In this document: positions 1-6,088 of the stretch, piece by piece | Numbering within the stretch: the first letter of the stretch is position 1 | How the letters are laid out: every line of letters starts with the position of its first letter | DNA from: an uncultured Propionibacteriaceae bacterium | Lineage (GTDB): Bacteria; Actinomycetota; Actinomycetes; Propionibacteriales; Propionibacteriaceae | Assembly (NCBI GenBank): GCA_937859105.1 | Contig: CALMAD010000465.1 | Span: 1 to 7,658, forward strand | DNA length: 7,658 nt | Reading direction: 5' to 3' | Program-made: the position numbers and the translations under genes | The notes under the pieces: generated by a model | What the model saw: only the letters and a program-made list of their open reading frames with translations | Databases searched by the model: none | Told to the model about the DNA's origin: nothing

Positions 1-44
1 GTCAGCTATGTTACGGGGCGTGGTGAGGTTCACTTATTCACTGA

Positions 45-64
45 TGTCACCCGCTAGGGGGACA
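45..64. promoter_or_regulatory. Operator-like inverted repeat A (TGTCACCC-N4-GGGGGACA)
   Basis: The half-sites TGTCACCC (45-52) and GGGGGACA (57-64) are inverted around a 4-base centre GCTA with one mismatch. The element shares size, half-site and centre length with elements B and C downstream, which suggests binding sites for one dimeric regulator. The regulator is not identified and none is encoded in the window. A role as RNA hairpin is possible but less likely, because element C has no loop. Confidence 0.5.
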
Positions 65-94
65 GAAAATTTGCCGGCCATAATGTGTCAAAGT

Positions 95-124
95 TTGTCG
101 TGTCCCCCGGGCGGGGGACTTAAT
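95..124 (+). promoter_or_regulatory. Candidate promoter for the sortase gene
   Basis: TTGTCG (95-100) as a -35 and CTTAAT (119-124) as a -10 are separated by 18 bases, each matching 4 of 6 consensus positions of the housekeeping sigma factor. Transcription would start near 131 and leave a leader of about 150 bases. Element B fills the spacer and element C covers the start point. CATAAT at 79-84 is a better -10 hexamer but has no -35 at a usable distance. This is a weak call. Confidence 0.3.
101..120. promoter_or_regulatory. Operator-like inverted repeat B (TGTCCCCC-N4-GGGGGACT)
   Basis: TGTCCCCC (101-108) and GGGGGACT (113-120) flank GGGC. The inner seven bases of each arm pair perfectly (GTCCCCC 102-108 with GGGGGAC 113-119). 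It lies in the spacer of the best promoter candidate (-35 at 95-100, -10 at 119-124), a position where a bound protein would block or reshape polymerase binding. Confidence 0.5.
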
Positions 125-143
125 GTCACCCGCGCGGGTGACG
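124..143. promoter_or_regulatory. Operator-like inverted repeat C, perfect 18-bp palindrome
   Basis: GTCACCCGC (125-133) is followed directly by its exact reverse complement GCGGGTGAC (134-142), a perfect 18-bp dyad. In 20-bp register it reads TGTCACCC-GCGC-GGGTGACG and matches elements A and B. Its centre is 23 bp from that of B and about 79 bp from that of A. It would overlap the start point of the candidate promoter at 95-124. Confidence 0.55.
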
Positions 144-152
144 CATTTCGAA

Positions 153-172
153 ACGGCGGAAATAAGCGCCGT
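153..172. repeat. Inverted repeat ACGGCG-N8-CGCCGT
   Basis: ACGGCG (153-158) and CGCCGT (167-172) form a perfect 6-bp dyad around the A-rich octamer GAAATAAG. It could be a stem-loop in the sortase leader RNA or another protein site. Its sequence differs from the TGTC-type elements, so I do not group it with them. Confidence 0.4.
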
Positions 173-182
173 AATCGAGAAT

Positions 183-196
183 TCCCGGCGCCGGGA
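183..196. repeat. Perfect 14-bp palindrome TCCCGGCGCCGGGA
   Basis: The 14 bases 183-196 are exactly self-complementary. In GC-rich DNA a 12-14 bp palindrome made of G and C is not very surprising, so little weight is given to it beyond its place among other dyads. Confidence 0.35.
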
Positions 197-216
197 TGCC
201 CGCGCGCACCGGGTGG

Positions 217-236
217 GGCGCCTCCGCGAAGGCGCC
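217..236 (+). repeat. GC hairpin in the sortase leader, 7-bp stem
   Basis: GGCGCCT (217-223) pairs perfectly with AGGCGCC (230-236) around a 6-base loop. It lies about 35 bases before the sortase ribosome binding site. No U-run follows, so it is not a classical intrinsic terminator. It may be a leader stem-loop, or it could end readthrough from an upstream gene. Confidence 0.4.
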
Positions 237-249
237 GTATCATCATAGC

Positions 250-270
250 GATGCGACACAGTGTCGCATC
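250..270. promoter_or_regulatory. Perfect 21-bp palindrome, operator-like, directly before the sortase RBS
   Basis: GATGCGACAC (250-259) and GTGTCGCATC (261-270) are exact reverse complements around a single A at 260. Long dyads of this kind with a short centre are typical of TetR-like and other dimeric HTH repressors, but the regulator cannot be named. The right arm abuts the Shine-Dalgarno (271-279). Binding here would act as a roadblock; as RNA, the dyad could form a stem (minimum loop reduces pairing to about nine base pairs) next to the RBS and limit translation. Confidence 0.6.
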
Positions 271-279
271 AGGAAGGGG
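271..279 (+). promoter_or_regulatory. Ribosome binding site that fixes the sortase start at 285
   Basis: AGGAAGGGG (271-279) lies five bases before ATG 285. An in-frame GTG at 261 would place the start inside the 21-bp palindrome and has no purine-rich stretch before it, so ATG 285 is preferred. Confidence 0.7.
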
Positions 280-284
280 TGGCG

Positions 285-950
285 ATGACGACGACCACCG
301 CGGCGCCGCGCGTGCGCGGCCGACGTCCGTTGCCCCTGTGGCGAGGGGTTTTGGGCACCCTGCTGATCGTGGTCGGCCTCAGCGGAGTGGGCTACGTGGT
401 GTGGGACATGTTCTTCAACACCCACGTCGACCCCGCGGCGTCCCAGGAAAAGGAAGCGGGCCTCCGGGATGCCTGGGCCCACGGACGGACGCCGTCGGCG
501 TCCATTCCGGGCAATGCCATCGCCCTCATGCGTATTCCTGCATTCGGGAGCGACTTCGAGGAGCCCGTGCTCGTCGGGGTGGATGAGAAAAAGTCCCTGG
601 CCAAGGGTCTGGGCTGGTACGAGACGACCGCGCCGCCCGGCCAGATCGGCAACTTCGCGGTCGCCGGGCATCGCGGAGCGCGCGGTCCGTTCGCCCCGAT
701 GCTCACGCTGAAGGCCGGCGACGAGGTGGTCGTGGAGACGCGCGAGGCGATCTACACGTACGCGCTGACGAACAATCCGCGGGATCTGACCGTCAAGAAC
801 GTCGACACCTGGGTGCTCGACCCGGTGCCGGGCCACCCCGAGCGTCAGCCCACGGACGCGCTGCTCACGCTCACGACGTGTCATGACCTGTTCCACTCCG
901 ACAACCGCGCGATCGCCTTCGGACGCCTCGTGCAGACGCAGCGGAAGTAG
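285..950 (+). CDS. Class E-type sortase, membrane-anchored transpeptidase
   Basis: Predicted 221-residue sortase. Sortases cleave a sorting motif near the C-terminus of secreted proteins through an active-site cysteine and join the product to the cell envelope; class E enzymes are the actinobacterial group reported to prefer LAXTG-type motifs. Visible features: a basic cytoplasmic N-terminus (RVRGRRPLPLWR), one membrane segment at about residues 21-41, then an extracellular beta-barrel domain. The catalytic triad is present: His129 in AGHR, Cys199 in TLTTC, and Arg208 nine residues after the cysteine. The size is normal for the family. No substrate protein with a sorting signal is encoded in the window, so its target is unknown. 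The stop is two bases from that of the convergent UDP-glucose dehydrogenase gene. The palindrome-rich leader suggests tight control. Class E is inferred from the motifs and the taxon type; another actinobacterial sortase subclass is possible. Confidence 0.88.
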   Translation: MTTTTAAPRVRGRRPLPLWRGVLGTLLIVVGLSGVGYVVWDMFFNTHVDPAASQEKEAGLRDAWAHGRTPSASIPGNAIALMRIPAFGSDFEEPVLVGVDEKKSLAKGLGWYETTAPPGQIGNFAVAGHRGARGPFAPMLTLKAGDEVVVETREAIYTYALTNNPRDLTVKNVDTWVLDPVPGHPERQPTDALLTLTTCHDLFHSDNRAIAFGRLVQTQRK

Positions 951-952
951 GT

Positions 953-2263
953 TCACCCCTCCAGGGCCGGACGCCCGGGCTGGATGACCGACCAGCCGGC
1001 CGACCGCCACTTGGCCGCGTCGAGCTTGAGGCGTCCGTCGATGAGGACCGGACGCCGCACCAGCCCGATCAGGGCCGCCGGGTCGAGCTGCCGGAACAGC
1101 GGCCACTCGGTCAGGTGCAGGACCACGTCGGCGTCCTTCAGGCACTCCTCGACGCTCGCGGACGCCGTCACGCCCGGCACCGACTCGACGCTGGCCTCCG
1201 GGTCGAAGACCGTGACGTGGGCCCCGCGGGCGGCGAGCAGTTCGGCGACGGTGAGCGCGGGGGAGTTGCGGGTGTCGTCGGTCCCCGGCTTGAAGGCCGC
1301 GCCGAGCACCGCGACCCGCTGCCCGCGGGCGTCGCCGCCCAGGCTCGCCTCCGCGAGATCGGCGATCTCGCGGCGCTGGTCGTCGTTGATGCTCTGGACG
1401 GCCCCGATGAAGTCCGCGAGCACGTGGACGCCGAGTTCGCTGGCCCGCGCCGACAGGGCCGCGATGTCCTTCGGCAGGCAGCCGCCGCCGAAGCCGAGCC
1501 CGGCGTTGAGGAACTCGCGCCCGATGCGCCGGTCGTAGCCGATGGCGTCCGCGAGCAGGGTCACGTCGCCGCCGGCGGCCTGGCACATCTGCGCCATCGC
1601 GTTGATGAAGGAGATCTTCGTCGCGAGGAACGCGTTCGCCGCCACCTTGATGAGCTCGGCCGTCGCGATGTCGCACTCGACGACCGGCACGCCCTCGCTC
1701 AGGGGGAGGGCGTAGACGTCGCGCATGGTGGCGAGGGCGGCGGGCGTCCGGGCGCCTAGGACGATGCGGTCGGGGCGCAGCGTGTCGGTGACGGCGTGGG
1801 CCTCCCGCAGGAACTCGGGGTTCCACACCACCTCGACGCCGGCGCCGGGCGCGAGTTTGTCGAACCGGGCCTGGAGGGCGGGGGCGGTGCCGACCGGGAC
1901 GGTCGACTTGCCGGCGACCACCGTCGGCCGCGTGAGCAGCGGCCCGAGGGTGTCGACGACCGCGCGCACCTGGGACAGGTCGGCCGCCCCCGAGTCGGAC
2001 TGCGGCGTCCCGACACACACGAAGTGGACGTCGGCCCAGTCGGCGATCTCGGCGTAGTCGGTGGTGAACCGCAGCCGTCCGGACGCCGTGTGCTTGGCGA
2101 GCAGCGGCTCCAGCCCCTCCTCGAAGATGGTCGAGCGGCCCGTGTTCAGCACCTCGACGCGGCGGGGGTCGATCTCGACGCCGATGACGTCGTGCCCGAA
2201 CTCCGCCATGCCGGCCGCATGGGCGGCCCCCAGGTAGTTCGTGCCGATCACCGCGACCTTCAT
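953..2263 (-). CDS. UDP-glucose 6-dehydrogenase
   Basis: A 436-residue enzyme that oxidises UDP-glucose to UDP-glucuronate with two NAD+, in the cytoplasm, supplying uronic acid for capsule, exopolysaccharide or glycoconjugate synthesis. Visible features: N-terminal Rossmann domain with VIGTNYLG (residues 5-12), CVGTP (83-87), STVPVGT (120-126), the NPEFLREA segment (148-155), TAELIKVAANAF with Lys206 and Asn210 (201-212), the catalytic cysteine Cys262 in GGGCLPKD, and the C-terminal UDP-binding domain with GAAFKPGTDDTRNSP (321-335). Full family length. The oddity is Asn9 where the NAD-binding GxGxxG motif normally has its second glycine. ATG 2263 is preceded by GAGGGGGG. The gene lies 36 bases downstream of the symporter gene and is the likely last gene of the leftward train. 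A related UDP-sugar dehydrogenase (UDP-ManNAc type) is less likely. Confidence 0.92.
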   Translation of the reverse strand: MKVAVIGTNYLGAAHAAGMAEFGHDVIGVEIDPRRVEVLNTGRSTIFEEGLEPLLAKHTASGRLRFTTDYAEIADWADVHFVCVGTPQSDSGAADLSQVRAVVDTLGPLLTRPTVVAGKSTVPVGTAPALQARFDKLAPGAGVEVVWNPEFLREAHAVTDTLRPDRIVLGARTPAALATMRDVYALPLSEGVPVVECDIATAELIKVAANAFLATKISFINAMAQMCQAAGGDVTLLADAIGYDRRIGREFLNAGLGFGGGCLPKDIAALSARASELGVHVLADFIGAVQSINDDQRREIADLAEASLGGDARGQRVAVLGAAFKPGTDDTRNSPALTVAELLAARGAHVTVFDPEASVESVPGVTASASVEECLKDADVVLHLTEWPLFRQLDPAALIGLVRRPVLIDGRLKLDAAKWRSAGWSVIQPGRPALEG

Positions 2264-2299
2264 CGGTCCCCCCTCGCTGGTTGTTTTCTCAGCCGGATG

Positions 2300-3796
2300 C
2301 TACCGGTCGGGGGGAACGGGTGGTGACGCCCGCGACACGCGTCGGTGACGAGCCGGTGACTCGGCGGGTGGGTCGTCGGAATCCGTGAGTTCGCCCCGGT
2401 CGCGCAGGTCGCCGACGATGCGCGCGTAGAAGCTCTCGTCGATGGCGTACCGGCGCCGGTGGATCAGGTAGCTCGCGACGACGAGCGCCACCGGCAGCAG
2501 CATCATGATCGCTTTGAGGCCGGCGACGCCGTCGGGGGAGACATCGGCGGGGCCCTCCGCCCGGTTGATGCCGGTCACGATGAGCGTCGCGGAGACGATC
2601 GCCGTGGCCAGCGCGCCGCCGAGCTTGTTGATGAACGGCTGCAGGGCGAACGTGACCGAGCCGTTGCGGCGTCCGAGCTTCCAGTGGCCGTACTCGATGC
2701 AGTCGGTGATGAAGACGAGCATCAAGACGACCACGAGGGCCTCGCCGAAGAAGGCCAACAGCCCGGCCACGCCGATCGGGATCATCGCCATCGGCGCGAA
2801 CCAGAACAAGACGTAGCCGGCGACGCACAGGGCGGTCGCGAGGGAGTACAGGCCCCGGCGCGACAGCCGCCGTCGCAGCAGCGGGAAGGCCGCGAACCCG
2901 GCGAGCTGGGCGACGCCGAGCACGGCCGCGAAGGGCGCGTACATGCCCTCGTCGCGGTAGGCGTACTTGAAGAAGTAGACCCCGAGGCTCGTCGTGATCG
3001 AGTAGCCCGTCATGAACAGGACCATGGCGACGGCCGTCCAGAGCAGTTGGTCGTTGCCCGTGAGGACGCCCCACACCTCGCGGACCGAGGTCGACCGCCG
3101 CCGCCGGACCAGGCGCGGCTCCCGGACGCAGGCCAGCGTGAGCGCCTGCCCCGCCAGCATCACGATCACGACGCCGGCGGCGAAGATCGTCCAGGCGCGG
3201 ACGCCGCCGCCGAGGGCGTCCGTGATCGGGATGATGCCGACGACCACCGCGAACAGGCCGATCGTCGCGAAGACCTTCGACAGCGAGCCGATGCGCTCCC
3301 GCTCGGCCTGCACCAGCGACAGCGCCGGCATCATCGACCAGAACGGGATGTCGTTCGCCGTCCAGGCGAACCCCCACAGCAGGTACACGATGGCGAAGGC
3401 GGCGACGTAGCCCGGCCCGCGCACCCCCGGGTCGGCGAACAGCGCGACGGTCACGATCGCGGACGCCACCGCGCCGACGGCCATCCACGGCTTGTACTGC
3501 CCCCACCGCGTCCGGGTGTTGTCGACGATCGCGCCCATCGCGATGTCGGTCACGGCGTCCACGAGGCGGGCGACCAGCAGGACGCCCGTGATCCACCACA
3601 TCGACTCGTCGGTCAGGTCGAGCACCTCGGTGAGGAACACGATCAGGTACATGTTGACGAGCGTGTACAGCATGTCGCGGCCCAGCGTGCCGACCGAGAA
3701 CGCCCAGCGGTTGACGGCCGCCGAGACCGGCCGCGCGCGGGACACGGGCTGGGAGGCGTCCGGGGGGTCGGGCGGCGCCGGGGCCGCGCCGGTCAT
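2300..3796 (-). CDS. GPH/MelB-family sugar:cation symporter (MFS superfamily)
   Basis: A 498-residue inner-membrane transporter with about 12 hydrophobic segments, of the glycoside-pentoside-hexuronide:cation symporter family (MelB, LacS, XylP types). The family signature is clear: VDAVTDIAMG at residues 79-88, whose Asp80 and Asp84 match by spacing the two cation-site aspartates of MelB, followed by the loop NTRTRWGQYKPWM (93-105). A second conserved segment, ITDCIEYGHWKLGRRNGSVTFALQPFINKLGGAL, sits in the C-terminal half. Both ends are polar: a Pro/Ala-rich N-terminus of about 25 residues and a charged C-terminal tail of about 50. The start codon overlaps the beta-glycosidase stop as ATGA, so the two are translationally coupled and the substrate is probably a beta-glucoside or related disaccharide. 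The frame stays open upstream through the glycosidase gene, but that part is shadow, not a fusion. Substrate and coupling ion are inference. Confidence 0.9.
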   Translation of the reverse strand: MTGAAPAPPDPPDASQPVSRARPVSAAVNRWAFSVGTLGRDMLYTLVNMYLIVFLTEVLDLTDESMWWITGVLLVARLVDAVTDIAMGAIVDNTRTRWGQYKPWMAVGAVASAIVTVALFADPGVRGPGYVAAFAIVYLLWGFAWTANDIPFWSMMPALSLVQAERERIGSLSKVFATIGLFAVVVGIIPITDALGGGVRAWTIFAAGVVIVMLAGQALTLACVREPRLVRRRRSTSVREVWGVLTGNDQLLWTAVAMVLFMTGYSITTSLGVYFFKYAYRDEGMYAPFAAVLGVAQLAGFAAFPLLRRRLSRRGLYSLATALCVAGYVLFWFAPMAMIPIGVAGLLAFFGEALVVVLMLVFITDCIEYGHWKLGRRNGSVTFALQPFINKLGGALATAIVSATLIVTGINRAEGPADVSPDGVAGLKAIMMLLPVALVVASYLIHRRRYAIDESFYARIVGDLRDRGELTDSDDPPAESPARHRRVSRASPPVPPDR

Positions 3797-5073
3797 CGGG
3801 AGCCCTGCGGGTAGCGCTGGGGGGCGACGAACTCGTCGTAGGCGTCCTGGGTGACGCCGCGGTTCGCGGCGATCGAGGCGAAGAACCGCCCGGACGCCCG
3901 CATCCGCCGTTGCTGCGTCGCCGGGTCGAGCTCGACCAGGCCGAAGCGGGCCGTCTGGCCCTCGGCCCACTCCCAGTTGTCGGTGAGCGTCCAGTGGTAG
4001 TAGCGCTGGACGGGCAGCCGCTCGGACGCCGCGATGCGGGCGAGGTGGTCGTAGAGGAAGCGGGCGCGGAAGGAATCCGCGGCGTCGGCCACGCCGTTCT
4101 CCGTGACGTAGATCGGACCCGGGAAGCGGCGATGCAACCATTCGAGCACGCGGACCAGACCGTCGGGGTAGATCTCCCAGCCCAGATCGCTCACCGGGGC
4201 GCCGCGGGCGGTGAGGTTCTGCGGCCCGGAGATCAGCGTGCGGGAGTAGTAGTTGACGCCCAGGAAGTCGTAGTACCGCCCCGGACGCACGCCGCGCGGC
4301 TGCACCAGCGGCGCCACGAAGCGGCCGCGGGCCATCGCCTGCGTCAGGGCACCCTGGAAGACCCAGGCGGTGCCGGACGCGCTGGCCCGGTCGAACGGGT
4401 TCGCCGCGTGCAGCGGGTCGAACACGCGCAGGTGCTGCGCGAAGCCGACCCGCGCCGACGGCCGCAGGCGGTGGATCGCGCGGTAGGCGTCCAGGTGGGC
4501 GCGGGCGAGGCGCGCCGCGACGCCGAGGTAGCCCCGCAGCGTCCGCTCGCCGGGCGGCCACGACCCCTGGTAGTAGCCCTGGTAGGCGTAGACGTTGGGC
4601 TCGTTGATCGTGATCCACTCGTCGGCGAGGTCGCCCAGGTCCAGCACGACCCGTTCGACGTAGCGCGCGAACGCCGCCAGGGCGGCGTCCGTGCCGAAGC
4701 CGCCGCGCTCGGAGAGCCAGCCCGGCTCGCTGAAGTGGTGGAGGGTGACGAGCGGCGCGATGCCGGCGGCGCGCAGGCCCGCGAGCTCGTCGCGGTAGTG
4801 CGCGATCGCGGCGGTGTCGAACTCGCCGGGCTCCGGCTCGATGCGCGCCCACTCCAGGCCCATCCGGTAGTGCCGGACGCCGAGCTCGCGCAGCAGGTCC
4901 AGATCGTCCGCGACGCGGTTCCAGTGGTCGGCGGCGACGGTGGGCCCGCTGCCGTCGCGGGCGCGGCCGCGCGCCGCCCAGCGGTGCCAGTTCGTGTCGG
5001 CGTAGCCGCCCTCGATCTGCGTCGCGGACGTGGCGACGCCCAGCTCGCATCGCCGGAGCGCGAAGCTCTCCAC
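3793..5073 (-). CDS. Glycoside hydrolase family 1 beta-glycosidase (probable beta-glucosidase)
   Basis: A 426-residue GH1 (beta/alpha)8-barrel enzyme that hydrolyses beta-glycosides with retention. Visible features: the N-terminal GH1 signature ATSATQIEGG (residues 14-23), LVTLHHFSEPGWL (108-120), the acid/base Glu158 in TINEPN, LGVNYYSR (271-278), the nucleophile Glu325 in YVTENG, and the substrate-pocket segment HWTLTDNWEWAEG (360-372). All catalytic residues are present and the length is near the family norm. No signal peptide is seen, so it should act in the cytoplasm on sugar brought in by the coupled symporter. The start is a GTG preceded by AGGAGG at good spacing, one of the strongest ribosome binding sites in the window. 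The exact glycone (glucose, galactose, other) cannot be read from sequence. It lies 112 bases downstream of the carrier-protein ligase gene. Confidence 0.92.
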   Translation of the reverse strand: MESFALRRCELGVATSATQIEGGYADTNWHRWAARGRARDGSGPTVAADHWNRVADDLDLLRELGVRHYRMGLEWARIEPEPGEFDTAAIAHYRDELAGLRAAGIAPLVTLHHFSEPGWLSERGGFGTDAALAAFARYVERVVLDLGDLADEWITINEPNVYAYQGYYQGSWPPGERTLRGYLGVAARLARAHLDAYRAIHRLRPSARVGFAQHLRVFDPLHAANPFDRASASGTAWVFQGALTQAMARGRFVAPLVQPRGVRPGRYYDFLGVNYYSRTLISGPQNLTARGAPVSDLGWEIYPDGLVRVLEWLHRRFPGPIYVTENGVADAADSFRARFLYDHLARIAASERLPVQRYYHWTLTDNWEWAEGQTARFGLVELDPATQQRRMRASGRFFASIAANRGVTQDAYDEFVAPQRYPQGSR

Positions 5074-5185
5074 CGCGCCTCCTCTCGCCGCCTCGAGATC
5101 ACCCTAGCGATCCGGGTGTCAGTTCAACCGCGGGCCGGGAAGGAGGGCGTCCGGTACCGTCCGGGGCGACGGGAGGCGCGGGGGC
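5074..5185 (-). promoter_or_regulatory. Gap between ligase and glycosidase genes with candidate internal promoter
   Basis: On the minus strand, TTGAAC (5127-5122) and TAGGGT (5106-5101) resemble -35 and TAnnnT-type -10 boxes, but the spacer is only 15 bases, so the promoter call is weak. A start near 5094 would leave a leader of about 20 bases carrying the AGGAGG site. The 112-base gap, together with the hairpins at its upstream edge, makes separate transcription of the sugar genes plausible. Confidence 0.3.
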
Positions 5186-5205
5186 TCAGAGCCCCAAAGC
5201 CCCCC
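5180..5205 (-). terminator. GC hairpins at the end of the ligase gene, possible attenuator/terminator
   Basis: GGGGCT (5181-5186) can pair with AGCCCC (5190-5195) around a three-base loop that spans the ligase stop. Alternatively GGGGGCT (5180-5186) can pair with AGCCCCC (5198-5204). The two pairings exclude each other. No U-run follows in the minus-strand direction, so this is not a classical terminator; pausing or partial termination between the aminoacyl module and the sugar genes is the most that can be inferred. Confidence 0.35.
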
Positions 5206-6088
5206 GGACGCCCGCCGGCCACGCGGCGGTGCTCATGCCGTGCACGACGAGCAGCGCGATGGCGACGCGCTCGACGCCGAAGCCGACGCACGAGGTGTGC
5301 GCGAGCGAGCCGTCGGGGCGCGTGATGCCGAAGTTCTCGGCGAAGTGGGTCTGGTGCAGGTTGCCGGACGCGATCGCGGTCTGCCGGTCCTCGAACAACT
5401 GGACGCGGACCTCGTGCTTCAGGCCCTCCTGCAGTTGGCCGTTGGCCAGGATGCGGCCGGCGCGTCCGAAGAACGGGTCGCTCGCCCGGCCGGAGTCGAT
5501 CGGCAACTGGAAGTCGTCGAACATCGCCAGCGCGTTGGCGAACCATTCGTCGCGGTGGGCGATCGCCCCCTGCTCGGTGCCGAGGTACACCTGCTCGCTG
5601 ATCCGGAAGCAGACCATCCGCAGCGGGTCGTCCGACGGCTCGAAGCGCAGGCACCAGCTGGACGCCTCGACGCGGTGCTCGCCCTCCAGGACGCCCGCGT
5701 ACAGCGGGTAGACGTTCTCGCACGTCGCGGGCACCTGCATGAGCCCCGACGGGGTGAAGTGGTGATGCCAGTCCTCGCCGTCCTCGACCTCGCGGATGAG
5801 CTGGCGATGCTCCTTGTCCTGGCCCTCGAACACGTTCACCTGGGCGGTGAGCTGCGGGAAGTTGGTCAAGTAGTCGGTCTTGAGGAAGCTCGCGGCCGGG
5901 ATCAGCGGCGGGAACGTCATCCGCCGGATCTCCTTGGCCGGGTCCTCGGCCGCGAAGTAGCGGCGGCGGATGCCGTCGATGATCGACTCGAACTCGGGCC
6001 CGCGGCCGACGAGGCCGGCGAAACCGAGCGGGATCTGGTGGCCGTGCTCGACGAGCGCGGCGGTCAGGGCTTCGGGCGTCGTCGTCAT
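5186..6088 (-). CDS. Amino acid:[carrier protein] ligase, class II aaRS-like (SerRS-type catalytic core)
   Basis: A 300-residue homologue of the catalytic core of atypical archaeal SerRS without a tRNA-binding domain. Characterised relatives (Bradyrhizobium Bll0957) adenylate small amino acids such as glycine or alanine and transfer them to the phosphopantetheine of a small carrier protein instead of tRNA. Visible features: a motif 2-like segment FRISEQVYLGTEQ (residues 161-173) and motif 3 GFGVERVAIAL (269-279, Arg274). Three probable zinc ligands are Cys123 in PATCENVYP, Glu165 in motif 2 and Cys267 in HTSCVGFG; their spacing fits the Cys-Glu-Cys zinc site of this family (the Glu assignment is inferred). 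The length fits the tRNA-domain-less type. ATG 6088 overlaps the carrier-protein stop as ATGA, with GAGGA upstream, so ligase and partner are translationally coupled. Amino acid choice cannot be read from sequence. Confidence 0.87.
   Translation of the reverse strand: MTTTPEALTAALVEHGHQIPLGFAGLVGRGPEFESIIDGIRRRYFAAEDPAKEIRRMTFPPLIPAASFLKTDYLTNFPQLTAQVNVFEGQDKEHRQLIREVEDGEDWHHHFTPSGLMQVPATCENVYPLYAGVLEGEHRVEASSWCLRFEPSDDPLRMVCFRISEQVYLGTEQGAIAHRDEWFANALAMFDDFQLPIDSGRASDPFFGRAGRILANGQLQEGLKHEVRVQLFEDRQTAIASGNLHQTHFAENFGITRPDGSLAHTSCVGFGVERVAIALLVVHGMSTAAWPAGVRGALGL

Larger units (their letters stand above)
1..284. other. Non-coding leader/regulatory region upstream of the sortase gene, rich in inverted repeats
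   Basis: No convincing gene lies here: the open frames that cross it run through several palindromes, lack a good ribosome binding site and resemble no family. The first ~180 bases are less GC-rich than the genes, as expected of a promoter region. Positions 45-270 hold at least seven inverted repeats, described individually: three related 20-bp elements (45-64, 101-120, 124-143), ACGGCG-N8-CGCCGT (153-172), a 14-bp palindrome (183-196), a 7-bp-stem hairpin (217-236) and a perfect palindrome at 250-270. Positions 1-44 show nothing recognisable; the end of an upstream gene may lie just outside the window. Confidence 0.75.

Noticed and set aside
71..95. Possible XerCD/dif-like site (ATAATGTGTCAAA resembles a XerD arm)
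   Set aside because: Only one arm is similar; no XerC arm or proper 28-bp layout is seen.
47..259. Small 70-codon minus-strand frame in the leader region
   Set aside because: It covers the operator-like palindromes, has no recognisable domain and no clear ribosome binding site.
261..284. GTG 261 as sortase start
   Set aside because: It lies within the 21-bp palindrome, lacks a Shine-Dalgarno, and the strong AGGAAGGGG site points to ATG 285.
243..2018. Long minus-strand frame (591 codons) across the sortase and the dehydrogenase
   Set aside because: Low-complexity Arg/Gly/Pro-rich translation in the wrong frame of two well-supported genes, typical of GC-rich DNA.
2300..5050. Continuous 916-codon minus-strand frame suggesting a glycosidase-region/transporter fusion
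   Set aside because: Only the part from 3796 on encodes the symporter. The upstream part is an Arg/Ala/Pro-rich shadow of the GH1 gene in another frame, which has complete catalytic motifs and a strong RBS.
5186..6088. Seryl-tRNA synthetase
   Set aside because: Only 300 residues with no tRNA-binding N-terminal domain, and translationally coupled to a carrier-protein gene, which matches the carrier-protein ligase family.
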